From contig JAIUNV010000002.1 of NCBI GenBank assembly GCA_020161435.1, positions 434,001 through 498,000 of the forward strand: a stretch of DNA of 64,000 nucleotides, in the 5' to 3' direction. Origin of the DNA: Bacteroidota bacterium (lineage in GTDB: Bacteria > Bacteroidota > Bacteroidia > Chitinophagales > Chitinophagaceae). Under the pieces are notes generated by a model that was not told the origin of the DNA, ran no database searches, and worked only from the letters and a program-made list of their open reading frames with translations. Numbering within the stretch: the first letter of the stretch is position 1; each line of letters opens with the position of its first letter. Shown in pieces: positions 40,701-49,606 of the stretch. The translations under genes were made by a program, and so were the position numbers.

Positions 40701-40703
40701 ACC

Positions 40704-42440
40704 ATGAAGCGTTTTCTTTTTTTTGTGGCAGCCTGCTTTTGCAGCTTGCTTTCTGTAGCACAATCAACAAGCATTATTGCCAATACAGTTGATGCACGTA
40801 AAGCCATTTATGTACCACGCCTCACCACACTGCCAACGGCCAGGCCGGGCTTGTTGGTGTACAAAACAACCGGAGCCGATAGCGGCCTGTATATTGGCCG
40901 CACCACCGGCAGCACCTGGAACAAAGTTTTTCCCGGTAGTGGCGGTACCAGCTACACAATTGGCAATGGCTTGAAACAAGTAGGCAGCACATTGCAATGG
41001 GCAGATACTTTGCTGAACAACACTACAGTTAATTTGATAGGTAGCACACAATTAAAATTTACCTACAGTAGCCCAAGCAATAACACACCATACTACTATT
41101 TAAGCCCGTTTAGTGCCGAAATGAAAGGAATAGACCGGTATAATAACACCATCATTTTAGGAGCAGGCGGCAACTCATACAATAATGGCATAAGCTTACA
41201 GAGTGCATTTTATGGTGGCAGTGCGGGTACAGAAGGTTCCACTGGTAGTAGCATTCGATTACGTGGCGATACAATTAGGGCACAAGATGGTTTTTTAAGT
41301 ACACAATACAAACCAATTGCAGCATCATTAACCAAGTACGATTTTTGGGGATATGATAAGGTAAGTGGCGCATTTGTACGAATACCATCAACCCTACTTC
41401 CCACGGGTTCCACCATCGATACAACCAGCCTTAGTGTTCGCATCAATCAAAAGCTGCAAGAAGTAACGGCAGGCACGGGCATTACCACTATGCCATACGG
41501 GGGCAGTTACAATGGCGTAATAGTCAATGCAGATACGGCAGGTATTATAGCGAGTAAAGCCAATGTAGCCAACCAGATTGCAGCTGCTACTCTTAGCACC
41601 ATACCTGGCGTTATAGATGTACAGGATGTGCAAAATGGTGGCCTTCGTTGCACAAATTGCAGCACTCAAACTTTTACGGATAGTAGCTACCTCACCAAAA
41701 GAAAAGCCGATGAATTATATGCTGGTGCATCTATAAGCAGCCGTAGCAGTAGTGTGGAGGAATTTTACGATTTCTATTCTGCACCCACTATTACACAGGG
41801 GGGTAGTAATGGTTTATCTGTCAACGCAACCGGCTCTGGTACCAGTGCAAGCACAGTTACCAGCCCGGCAGCAAACAGGCCCGGCATTTTATCGTTAAGT
41901 ACTGGTACCACAGCTACCGGCCGTACTACTTTGTATAATGCCAGCGGCATGAACATGCTTGTCATTGGCGGTGGTTACTTTACCACCGGTATCGATGTAC
42001 GACATCCAACATTGTATGCAGCTGGTGAAGATTATTTCACGGTGTTTGGATTGATGAGTAGCACAGGTAAAGATCAGACCAACGGCATTTATGTGCTGTA
42101 TGATGCAGGCGGTACAACTACAGGTAGTGCAGCCAGTGCGAACTATCAATTTGTAACTGCGAACGCTGGTACCAGACTGTTTACCACAACAAGCGTACCA
42201 GTTACCAGCGGTACAGCTTCAGACTTTCAACGGTTACGCATAGAGGTTACACCTGCAGGTGATACTGCCAGGTTATACATCGGCGGCACTTTGGCCGCTA
42301 CGCATACCGGCGCAAGTTTACCAGCCGGTGCCAACCTTTCACTAACAGCCAGCATTACGAAATACGGCGTTGGCACTACTGCAAGAACCATGCAGATAGA
42401 TTGGATTGATTGGCGTTATCTGTTTACTACACCCCGATAA
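40704..42440 (+). CDS. Exported spike/fibre-like protein
   Basis: A 578-residue protein with a classical signal peptide (MKRFLFFVAACFCSLLSVAQ). The remainder is a long Ser/Thr/Gly-rich strand protein. Residues about 20-80 (ARKAIYVPRLTTLPTARPGLLVYKTTGADSGLYIG) resemble the fibre start often seen in Bacteroidota phage and surface proteins. The C-terminal 200 residues look like a lectin-type jelly roll (FYDFYSAPTITQGGSNGL ... FQRLRIEVTPAGDTARLYIGGTLAATH). A signal peptide on a tail-fibre-like protein is unusual and implies assembly outside the cytoplasm, or surface display by the lysogen. Confidence 0.6.
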   Translation: MKRFLFFVAACFCSLLSVAQSTSIIANTVDARKAIYVPRLTTLPTARPGLLVYKTTGADSGLYIGRTTGSTWNKVFPGSGGTSYTIGNGLKQVGSTLQWADTLLNNTTVNLIGSTQLKFTYSSPSNNTPYYYLSPFSAEMKGIDRYNNTIILGAGGNSYNNGISLQSAFYGGSAGTEGSTGSSIRLRGDTIRAQDGFLSTQYKPIAASLTKYDFWGYDKVSGAFVRIPSTLLPTGSTIDTTSLSVRINQKLQEVTAGTGITTMPYGGSYNGVIVNADTAGIIASKANVANQIAAATLSTIPGVIDVQDVQNGGLRCTNCSTQTFTDSSYLTKRKADELYAGASISSRSSSVEEFYDFYSAPTITQGGSNGLSVNATGSGTSASTVTSPAANRPGILSLSTGTTATGRTTLYNASGMNMLVIGGGYFTTGIDVRHPTLYAAGEDYFTVFGLMSSTGKDQTNGIYVLYDAGGTTTGSAASANYQFVTANAGTRLFTTTSVPVTSGTASDFQRLRIEVTPAGDTARLYIGGTLAATHTGASLPAGANLSLTASITKYGVGTTARTMQIDWIDWRYLFTTPR

Positions 42441-42452
42441 ATAACTACAGCA

Positions 42453-43676
42453 ATGTATTACCGTTACAATTATAATTCCAAAGGGCCCAAACTTGTTTGG
42501 CTCCTTTTTTTATTGATACTACTCATGGTAGTGGCCACCATACAAACATTTGCAGCCAACATTGTTTTGTATGGCGGCAATACAGCAGGGCAGGCCATAC
42601 AGCTATACAATTTAAATTTTGGGCAGGTTGTTTCTCCCGGCGATTCTGTACGGTTGAAAGGACATTACCAGCTTATCAATTTGCAGGGTTTTTCCGGAAC
42701 ACAAGCAGCACCCGTGGTGTTTGTGGTAGACAGCGGCATGCGGGTTGGTAGCAATACCAGCAACGCATACGGTATACGCATTTCCGCACCCTGGTGGGAG
42801 TTTATCGGTACCGATACAATTACAACAGTGGTATGGAATGAAACCCGTGTAATGACTAACAATTTCAATGTAGATGCCAGCAAGTATTTTAAGGTGAAAA
42901 ATGTAAAGCTGTTAAGTGCTGCAGCATCGTTTTTTGGCAATCCAACCACCGGCGGGCCTATGGGTTGGTGGGTGTTGGAAAATTTCAGTATTGGCAACAC
43001 CGCTACTGTTAATGTTGATGGTGAAACCAGCGAGGCCATTTACAGAGGCCCAACCAGCGAAGGCGATACAACCAATGTATTTTGGGATAGTGCCATCATT
43101 CGAAATGGAGTATTATACAACCTTGCTGGGGACGGCATACAAGTTGCACTGCACCGAAATGTGTTGATCGACAATGTGAAAATCTACAACTACGGGCAGC
43201 GCAATTTTGCGGTACAACGTGCAGGTATTGTTGTAGGTGGTAGCAGCTCTGGTATTGTTCGCAATGTGATTATAGATGGCGGCACCGGGCCTTACCTGCA
43301 ATGCTACGGGTATGGCAATTTACTGATTCAAAATTGCACCTTCACCAATGGCGCCATGACTGTGAATGTAGATGAAACCGGCGGGCCAGATGGAATGTAT
43401 TTGCAAAAGAACGGAAATGCTGCTTTTCCATTGAATGTTTACATCGAAAATACTGTTGTGGGGCAAGCTCTGCGCAATGCCATCAGAGAAACAAATGCCA
43501 CGGCTGTTTATTTATGCAACAATACGTTGGCCAGTGCAGGGCCGTTACTAAATGGAGATGTATTCAGCACATACACCAGCTGCACTACAGTACCGCCGCC
43601 TATCAATGCGCCCTCCTTCCGGCTAAAAAATCAACAGCGGAAAATCAATACCCAAACCAAACGCATTACACAATGA
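42453..43676 (+). CDS. Parallel beta-helix spike-like protein with N-terminal membrane segment
   Basis: A 407-residue protein: hydrophobic N-terminus (LVWLLFLLILLMVVATIQTFAA, signal or anchor), followed by repeated short rungs of about 22-25 residues (VVSPGDSVRLKGHYQLINLQGFSGT, VLIDNVKIYNYGQRNFAVQRAGIVVGG, GNLLIQNCTFTNGAMTVNVDETGGPDGMYLQ) as in pectate-lyase-like right-handed beta-helices. Phage tailspikes use this fold to bind or cut glycans. It ends exactly at the start of the lipoprotein gene (ATGA). Confidence 0.65.
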   Translation: MYYRYNYNSKGPKLVWLLFLLILLMVVATIQTFAANIVLYGGNTAGQAIQLYNLNFGQVVSPGDSVRLKGHYQLINLQGFSGTQAAPVVFVVDSGMRVGSNTSNAYGIRISAPWWEFIGTDTITTVVWNETRVMTNNFNVDASKYFKVKNVKLLSAAASFFGNPTTGGPMGWWVLENFSIGNTATVNVDGETSEAIYRGPTSEGDTTNVFWDSAIIRNGVLYNLAGDGIQVALHRNVLIDNVKIYNYGQRNFAVQRAGIVVGGSSSGIVRNVIIDGGTGPYLQCYGYGNLLIQNCTFTNGAMTVNVDETGGPDGMYLQKNGNAAFPLNVYIENTVVGQALRNAIRETNATAVYLCNNTLASAGPLLNGDVFSTYTSCTTVPPPINAPSFRLKNQQRKINTQTKRITQ

Positions 43677-44182
43677 AACAGTTTTTTTTTGCCATCACTA
43701 TACTGCTGCTGCTTTCTTCCTGCGAAGTATTCAAGCAATCCACGCAGACACATAGCGACAGTACCGCCACCAAAAAAGAAAATAGCGGCAGTACCGCCCG
43801 TACCAGCAGCAACGCCGATTCTGCTTTTGAGTTTTTTAAGCGTACCTGGTACCAGCCAACAAAACCAGAAGCCGGGCAAAACGGTAGAGATGGCAAAGAC
43901 GGCAAAGATGGCCAGGTTATTACCTATCCTGTTTACTACCCGGTGTACACTGAAGAATACGGCAAAGGCCAAACCAGCAAACAAACAGAAAGTGCCGACA
44001 GTATATGGAAAATGCGCTACGATAGTTTGAGCCAACATCAGAGCTCCAGCAGCACCCAAAAAGAAAAAGAGTTTGTTACCTGGCAGCATTTGGTGATCGG
44101 TATTGTTGCGCTGGCAATATTCGCAGTTGTTTTTTGGCAACTGCTCCGCCTCATCAGGAAATTTCGGATTGTAAAAGTGTAG
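43673..44182 (+). CDS. Prophage lipoprotein with collagen-like triplets and C-terminal TM helix
   Basis: A 169-residue protein: lipoprotein signal with lipobox LLSSC (Cys about 18), a Ser/Thr-rich linker, five Gly-X-Y triplets (GQNGRDGKDGKDGQV), and a C-terminal membrane helix (LVIGIVALAIFAVVFWQLL) with basic end. Dual anchoring, lipid at one end and helix at the other, is like a unimolecular spanin that bridges two membranes, so it may be the last lysis protein. Superinfection exclusion is another option. Start 43673 overlaps the previous stop. Confidence 0.6.
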   Translation: MKQFFFAITILLLLSSCEVFKQSTQTHSDSTATKKENSGSTARTSSNADSAFEFFKRTWYQPTKPEAGQNGRDGKDGKDGQVITYPVYYPVYTEEYGKGQTSKQTESADSIWKMRYDSLSQHQSSSSTQKEKEFVTWQHLVIGIVALAIFAVVFWQLLRLIRKFRIVKV

Positions 44183-44183
44183 C

Positions 44184-44191
44184 TATATTTG
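44184..44191 (+). promoter_or_regulatory. Promoter -7 box of the toxin-antitoxin-like pair
   Basis: TATATTTG matches TAnnTTTG and lies 18 bases before the next gene's ATG. A weak -33-like TTTC (44162-44165) is at normal spacing. Confidence 0.55.
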
Positions 44192-44209
44192 GGTATTCAA
44201 TCTACAGTT

Positions 44210-44437
44210 ATGGCAAAAGTTGCAGGCATTACTACCACTAAAAACGCCAAAGGCGAAATCGCTACCATTACCATCAACATGAAAAAGCACGGCGCAGCAC
44301 TTACCCCAGTGCTAAAGGAAATGGGGTTACTCGAAAAAACGCAGTTTGATAAAGAATGGGAGGAAGGCATTTCAGTGGAAGAATTTAGATCACAACTTTT
44401 AGCCCATATAGAATCAGAATGGAAAAGGTCGCACTAA
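44210..44437 (+). CDS. Putative antitoxin of ParE-like pair
   Basis: A 75-residue protein (VAGITTTKNAKGEIATITINMKKHGAALTPVLKEMGLLEKTQFDKEWEEGISVEEFRSQLLAHIESEW) with a strand-type N-terminus and helical C-terminus, the order of AbrB/Phd-like small antitoxins in which the end wraps the toxin. It overlaps the toxin gene by 19 bases and has its own promoter. Start ATG 44210 is preferred over TTG 44189. Confidence 0.6.
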   Translation: MAKVAGITTTKNAKGEIATITINMKKHGAALTPVLKEMGLLEKTQFDKEWEEGISVEEFRSQLLAHIESEWKRSH

Positions 44438-44739
44438 CACCAAAAGTTTTATCGCAGGTTACCAAGCTCAGCAAACTGTTATTGCAAAAGGGTTATTTCA
44501 GTTATTTAGAAAATGCACAGACATACGCAAATAATTTAGTAGATTTCATCTACAGCATTCCCACCCAAAAACACTACATAACCAAACAACCGCGGTTTGG
44601 TCGTTATTATTGCCGTTACAAAGCCAATAAGCATACAACCTACTATATTGCATTCGATACTGATGGCACCCGGTACCTGATAAAAAATATCACCACAAAC
44701 CATACAGCTGATTACGCACGGTATATAAAAGGAATTTAA
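44419..44739 (+). CDS. ParE/RelE-superfamily toxin-like protein
   Basis: A 106-residue protein with helices first (LLLQKGYFSYLENAQTYANNLVDFIYSIPT) and strands next (RFGRYYCRYKANKHTTYYIAFDTDGTRYLIKNITTNHTADYARYI), the ParE/RelE order. The core strand YYIAFDTDGTRYLIKNI fits the toxin signature. ParE toxins block gyrase; RelE toxins cut mRNA, and sequence alone does not decide. The pair may stabilise the prophage. Confidence 0.65.
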   Translation: MEKVALTPKVLSQVTKLSKLLLQKGYFSYLENAQTYANNLVDFIYSIPTQKHYITKQPRFGRYYCRYKANKHTTYYIAFDTDGTRYLIKNITTNHTADYARYIKGI

Positions 44740-44740
44740 C

Positions 44741-44748
44741 TACATTTG
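44741..44748 (+). promoter_or_regulatory. Orphan promoter -7 box
   Basis: TACATTTG, an exact TAnnTTTG match directly after the toxin stop codon. No gene follows; a terminator lies about 70 bases later. No clear -33 box. Confidence 0.45.
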
Positions 44749-44754
44749 AGCTGC

Positions 44755-44845
44755 AACCGAAACGCAAGGCTTGCAGGGATGCAGCCCCAGGGATAGGGAG
44801 CCAACTCAAAGCAGAAAGCCGGTAAACAACTTACCGGCTTTTTTG
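44755..44845 (+). ncRNA. Candidate structured small RNA
   Basis: Between the orphan -7 box and an intrinsic terminator lie about 90 bases with hairpin potential: GGC-TTGCA-GGGA-TGCA-GCC (44768-44786), CCCC/GGG pairing next to it, and the terminator stem AAGCCGGTAA/TTACCGGCTT. No ORF fits. It would be a transcript of about 90 nt. It may alternatively be only the 3' UTR of the toxin gene. Confidence 0.35.
44815..44845 (+). terminator. Terminator at the right end of the prophage's rightward genes
   Basis: AAGCCGGTAA (44816-44825) and TTACCGGCTT (44831-44840), a perfect ten-pair stem, then T4. Confidence 0.8.
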
Positions 44846-44896
44846 TGCCCCTTGCTGCTTTAGATTGCTCATGCCTTTATCCCCCCGCTTGCGGGG

Positions 44897-46021
44897 TTAT
44901 TCATCCCACTTCGATAATTCCGTAAACTTTGTTGACTGCATTAAATGCGCATAGCCCTGTGTAGTTTTTATGTTGGCATGGCCCAGCAGTTTTTGCACTA
45001 CTTCAAGCCGAATGCCTTTGTTTATGGCAATCGTTGCAAACGTGTGCCGGGCAATATGTGCCGTAATATTGGTGGTAAGGCCAGCTGCTTTACCTATATC
45101 TTTCAATGCCCGGTTAAAGTACTGGTTGCTGTACTTCAACCCCTGAATTTCCGGCCACAACTTCAATGCCTGTGGCAGCATTGGCAGCAATTCTTGCTTA
45201 CTGGTTTTTGCTTGCCTGTAGTGTAATGCTTTGCCATTTTCAGTATCAATCAGGTTTTCAGGTTGCAACGCCATGGCATCGCCAAACCGGAGGCCTGTAA
45301 AGCAGCAAAATAAAAACACCTTTCCAATATTTTGCAATTCAGCAGGCAAAGCGGGTAAAGCGTTTTTTATAGCAGCAAGATCATTCACGCTTAAAAACTC
45401 AATTTTTGTTTGCCACGCTCCCAGCCTGATTTTTGCCACCGGATTAACAGCAATCATGCTTCTATCCATTGACCACGACAATACCGCCCTATAGCGTTTA
45501 AAATGTGAAAGGATTGTATTGTAGGCAGTACCCTGCCGAACTAAATTTTGCTGTAATTGCACAAAATGCTTTTCGGTCAATTCCTGTATAAGTTCTGGCA
45601 GTTTTTCTCTTTTATGCAGGCTCAGTGTAGTTCTGTATTGCTTAGCTCTCCCTTCTTTTACATTGGCAAAAGCCATGTACTCATGCACAACAGCAGCAAA
45701 CGTATTTTTCGGCATATTGCAAACAGCAGGTTTAAGCAAATCACGGATAGTTGTAAAGTTTACCGGCAAGCCAGACAGTTTGTGTATTAGTACCTTTTGG
45801 TGAATGCTGGCAATAGTTGACAGTAGTAAATCATTGATAGCCGAACTGTTTGGGTGGCTGCTCTTTACAATGTAACGGCTACTGCTCCAGTGTTTTGTTT
45901 CCAGGTACTCAAACAGGCTTATGTAAATGTGTTTTCTTTCGACGGTAACACGTATGTACAGTGTGCCACCGGTTGAAGTAGCGTTGCGCTTTCTCAGGTA
46001 TGGTATAAACGAAATACGCAT
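44897..46021 (-). CDS. Tyrosine recombinase/integrase of the prophage
   Basis: A 374-residue integrase. N-terminal arm-binding part (ISFIPYLRKRNATSTGGTLYIRVTVERKHIYISL) and core-binding SAM-like helices (about 105-205) precede the catalytic domain, with Arg245 in TGLRFGDAM, Lys272 in RQAKTSK, His322-Arg325 in HIARH, His348 in LGHANI and nucleophile Tyr357 in TQGYAHLM. All residues of the catalytic set are present. It lies 78 bases from attR and reads away from the tRNA, so it would recombine attP with the tRNA-Glu 3' end. A GC hairpin (44883-44896) follows its stop. No excisionase gene is certain. Confidence 0.93.
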   Translation of the reverse strand: MRISFIPYLRKRNATSTGGTLYIRVTVERKHIYISLFEYLETKHWSSSRYIVKSSHPNSSAINDLLLSTIASIHQKVLIHKLSGLPVNFTTIRDLLKPAVCNMPKNTFAAVVHEYMAFANVKEGRAKQYRTTLSLHKREKLPELIQELTEKHFVQLQQNLVRQGTAYNTILSHFKRYRAVLSWSMDRSMIAVNPVAKIRLGAWQTKIEFLSVNDLAAIKNALPALPAELQNIGKVFLFCCFTGLRFGDAMALQPENLIDTENGKALHYRQAKTSKQELLPMLPQALKLWPEIQGLKYSNQYFNRALKDIGKAAGLTTNITAHIARHTFATIAINKGIRLEVVQKLLGHANIKTTQGYAHLMQSTKFTELSKWDE

Positions 46022-46032
46022 GTTAAAGCATT

Positions 46033-46043
46033 GGTGTGTAACA
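46033..46043. repeat. Putative integrase arm-site repeat, copy 3
   Basis: GGTGTGTAACA, identical to the core of the repeats at 23009-23024 and 23361-23376, 55 bases from the attR core and upstream of the integrase start. Confidence 0.5.
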
Positions 46044-46098
46044 AATGCAGTAACATGCGCAATTTTTAGGCGTAATCAGGACTATTACACCCCTTTTC

Positions 46099-46113
46099 GT
46101 AGCCCGTACGGGA
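46099..46113. other. attR core
   Basis: GTAGCCCGTACGGGA, the 3' acceptor and T-arm end of tRNA-Glu, identical to attL at 22921-22935. The bases inside the element differ, confirming the junction. Confidence 0.9.
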
Positions 46114-46171
46114 ATCGAACCCGTCATTCCTCCGTGAAAGGGAGGCGTCTTAACCGCTTGACCAACGAGCC
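46100..46171 (-). tRNA. tRNA-Glu (anticodon TTC)
   Basis: 72 bases without encoded CCA. Anticodon stem CCTCC/GGAGG with loop CTTTCAC (anticodon TTC), T-arm ACGGG-TTCGATT-CCCGT, acceptor GGCTCGT against ACGGGCT with G-U pairs, discriminator A. The prophage lies at its 3' end without harming the gene, since attR restores the sequence. Its own terminator now lies beyond attL, so transcripts may run on toward the integrase gene. Confidence 0.93.
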
Positions 46172-46267
46172 ATTTTCGATTGGGAGTGCAAAAATAGGGG
46201 GCTCATCTATTCAACCAAAAAAAATTTCTGTTTCGCTGATAATTATCATCTTTTAACAGCTTTCTGA

Positions 46268-47341
<1,074 letters not shown>

Positions 47342-47357
47342 TCACGGCTTTTTATTT

Positions 47358-48221
47358 ATGTCATTTCATTTTTTGAAATACAAAGGCTACCGCAGCAGCG
47401 GTGGCCTTTTTGTTTGCGCCGCAATACTGCTCAGCAGTTGTCAGCTTATTTTCCCCTTTAAAAAGAAACCAAAGCTTGCCCAGCTCTGGATGATTGAAAG
47501 CGGAAGTTTTAAACTGGCAAGAAATTGCACCATGCTGCAACTCAACAGCGACAGCACCTATACCCTGCTCAGCCTTACTGGTGCTGATAGTGGCCAATGG
47601 ATACAGCAAAACCAACAAGTGCACTTGCAATACAGAGCGGGCAACATTCATGCAACCAACATTTACTTCCGGATTAAGCCTATTAAAAACAACCAACTGG
47701 AATTTTGGGAATATGATGATGATAGCTATGCTGATAAAAGGACTACCGGCATGCTAAAAGCCTCACCTATGGGCAAACATAAAACTGCCAACCCGGTGGC
47801 ATTTGCCATGAACCAATGGCGCATTCCTCCGGACAGCGCAGAAACACCTGCTGCCATAAAAAAACGCACCCTGCAATACCTGCAATTTGTGGAGGCTTGC
47901 TACCAGTTTGCCATCGACAATAAATTGGAAATACTACCAACCGATTGGTTTCCCCAACCCATTCAAATGTATTTCAGCAATGGTGTACGCATGGCATACG
48001 CCAATGAACTGGATGATTGGAACAGCTGTTTTTTTAGCATCGAACAAGCCACGCAAGGCTACATGTACATCAGCTCGGCACTACGAAAAATAAAGCTGAA
48101 AACAACCGACAATAAATTTGACCGTAACCTTGATTGCTTACAGCAATTGATAGCGGAAATAACAGCCATGGAAGAGCTGCCTCCTACTGAAGAAAGTAAC
48201 CATAAAGAACCGGATAACTAA
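47358..48221 (+). CDS. Lipoprotein of unknown function between gap and pgk
   Basis: A 287-residue protein: basic start, hydrophobic stretch LFVCAAILLSSC with a lipobox Cys near 28, then a mixed domain (FKLARNCTMLQLNSDSTYTLLSLTGADSGQWIQQNQQVHLQYRAGNIHATNIYFRI) like a small lipocalin-type barrel, and a helical C-terminus (LQYLQFVEACYQFAIDN). The acidic tail ends EPDN. It is 16 bases from gap. No function known. Confidence 0.65.
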   Translation: MSFHFLKYKGYRSSGGLFVCAAILLSSCQLIFPFKKKPKLAQLWMIESGSFKLARNCTMLQLNSDSTYTLLSLTGADSGQWIQQNQQVHLQYRAGNIHATNIYFRIKPIKNNQLEFWEYDDDSYADKRTTGMLKASPMGKHKTANPVAFAMNQWRIPPDSAETPAAIKKRTLQYLQFVEACYQFAIDNKLEILPTDWFPQPIQMYFSNGVRMAYANELDDWNSCFFSIEQATQGYMYISSALRKIKLKTTDNKFDRNLDCLQQLIAEITAMEELPPTEESNHKEPDN

Positions 48222-48350
48222 TATTTGTCAGTCTTCATAGTGAGGCAACATGTTTATCTTGCGGATGCTGTAAACAACCCTTGCAGCCACAAGCATCACA
48301 CCTGCATCAGCAGGCCAATCATTATTCAATAACTAAAATTTTTTTGACCT

Positions 48351-49550
48351 ATGTCAGCATTTTCACAACACAATTTTGCCGGGCAAAAAGCCCTCATCCG
48401 TGTGGACTTCAACGTACCACTGGACAAGCAAACACAAGCCATTACCGACGATACCCGTATGCGGGCAGCGTTACCTACTATTCAAAAGATTTTAGCCGAT
48501 GGCGGCAGCGTTATTCTCATGAGCCACCTCGGCAGGCCAAAAGAAGGTCCCGAAGCCAAATACTCGCTGAAACATTTGATTGCCCACCTGAGCGAACTGC
48601 TTGGCGGCAACACCAAAGTGTTCTTTGCCGATGATTGTATTGGCGAACAAGCATACCTCACCGCATCTATGCTGCAACCCGGCGAAGTGCTGCTCCTCGA
48701 AAACCTGCGTTTTTACAAAGAAGAAGAAAAAGGCAACCCAGAGTTTGCAGCAAAACTGAGCAAGCTCGGCGATGTGTATGTAAACGATGCCTTCGGTACA
48801 GCTCACCGTGCACATGCCAGCACTGCTATAATTGCCGACTATTTTGAAGCCGGTAAAAAAATGTTTGGCCTGCTGATGGAAGGCGAAGTAATTGCTGCAG
48901 AAAAAGTTTTGCATCAAAGCGAAAAACCTTTCACAGCCATTATTGGCGGTGCCAAAGTGAGTGATAAAATTCTCATCATCGAAAACCTGCTCGAACGTGC
49001 TACCGACATAATAATTGGTGGTGGCATGGCCTACACTTTTATGAAGGCCCGTGGGGGAAACATTGGCAGCAGCTTGTGCGAAGATGACCGCATTACTACT
49101 GCTACCGAATTGCTGGCTAAGGCCACTGCAAAAGGTGTAAGCATTCACCTGCCAGAAGACAGTGTAATTGCCGACAAATTTGCTGCTGATGCCAACACCA
49201 AAGTTACCCCCAGCGATGCCATACCTGATGGCTGGATGGGCCTCGACATTGGCCCCAAAGCAGCTGGTGTATTTGCAGAAGTCATTCGCAAATCGAAAAC
49301 CATTTTGTGGAATGGCCCCATGGGTGTGTTTGAAATGGAAAAGTTTCAGGCAGGTACCAAAGCCATTGCGGATGCTGTTGCAGAAAGCACCGTTAACGGC
49401 GCCTTTAGCCTGGTAGGCGGTGGCGATAGTGTAGCTGCGGTGAATGAATTTGGCTACACCGATAAAGTGAGCTACATCAGCACCGGTGGTGGCGCTATGC
49501 TCGAATATTTCGAAGGAAAAGTATTGCCCGGCATTGCGGCAATTAAATAA
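48351..49550 (+). CDS. pgk: Phosphoglycerate kinase
   Basis: A 399-residue glycolytic kinase. Substrate-binding start [45 protein letters not shown], the nucleotide loop [20 protein letters not shown], and the terminal [14 protein letters not shown] and [14 protein letters not shown] cover all the family blocks. Complete length. It ends in a hairpin terminator shared with the convergent MOSC gene. Confidence 0.96.
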   Translation: MSAFSQHNFAGQKALIRVDFNVPLDKQTQAITDDTRMRAALPTIQKILADGGSVILMSHLGRPKEGPEAKYSLKHLIAHLSELLGGNTKVFFADDCIGEQAYLTASMLQPGEVLLLENLRFYKEEEKGNPEFAAKLSKLGDVYVNDAFGTAHRAHASTAIIADYFEAGKKMFGLLMEGEVIAAEKVLHQSEKPFTAIIGGAKVSDKILIIENLLERATDIIIGGGMAYTFMKARGGNIGSSLCEDDRITTATELLAKATAKGVSIHLPEDSVIADKFAADANTKVTPSDAIPDGWMGLDIGPKAAGVFAEVIRKSKTILWNGPMGVFEMEKFQAGTKAIADAVAESTVNGAFSLVGGGDSVAAVNEFGYTDKVSYISTGGGAMLEYFEGKVLPGIAAIK

Positions 49551-49566
49551 GTAAATCTTCAGATTA

Positions 49567-49603
49567 CAAAAGCGGTTGCAGCATGCTGTTGCAATCGCTT
49601 TTG
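49567..49603. terminator. Terminator between pgk and MOSC gene
   Basis: CAAAAGCGGTTGCA and TTGCAATCGCTTTTG pair with one offset around GCATGCTG; A and T runs on both sides allow use in both directions. Confidence 0.75.
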
Positions 49604-49606
49604 TAT

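Larger units (their letters stand above)
22921..46113. mobile_element. Integrated non-tailed prophage-like element in tRNA-Glu
   Basis: A 23.2-kb unit bounded by the 15-bp direct repeat GTAGCCCGTACGGGA (22921-22935 and 46099-46113); the right copy is the 3' end of an intact tRNA-Glu. It has a tyrosine integrase beside attR and a repressor beside attL, and nearly all its genes run rightward. Content: rolling-circle-type initiator, SSB, toxin-like genes, candidate capsid proteins, several small membrane proteins, muramidase, M23 peptidase and exported spike-like proteins. I find no terminase, portal, tail, relaxase, T4SS, Zot or A32-type ATPase motif. Identification as a prophage is inference from the lysis and structural-looking genes; mobility is directly supported by the att repeat. 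Confidence 0.85.

Noticed and set aside
22921..46113. Tailed prophage, ICE or inovirus
   Set aside because: No terminase, portal, tail, relaxase, T4SS or Zot-like gene was found; the initiator is of the rolling-circle type but inoviruses need a Zot-type ATPase and are smaller.
46100..46171. tRNA gene disrupted by the prophage
   Set aside because: All stems and loops are intact at the right junction; only the 3' 15 bases are duplicated at attL.
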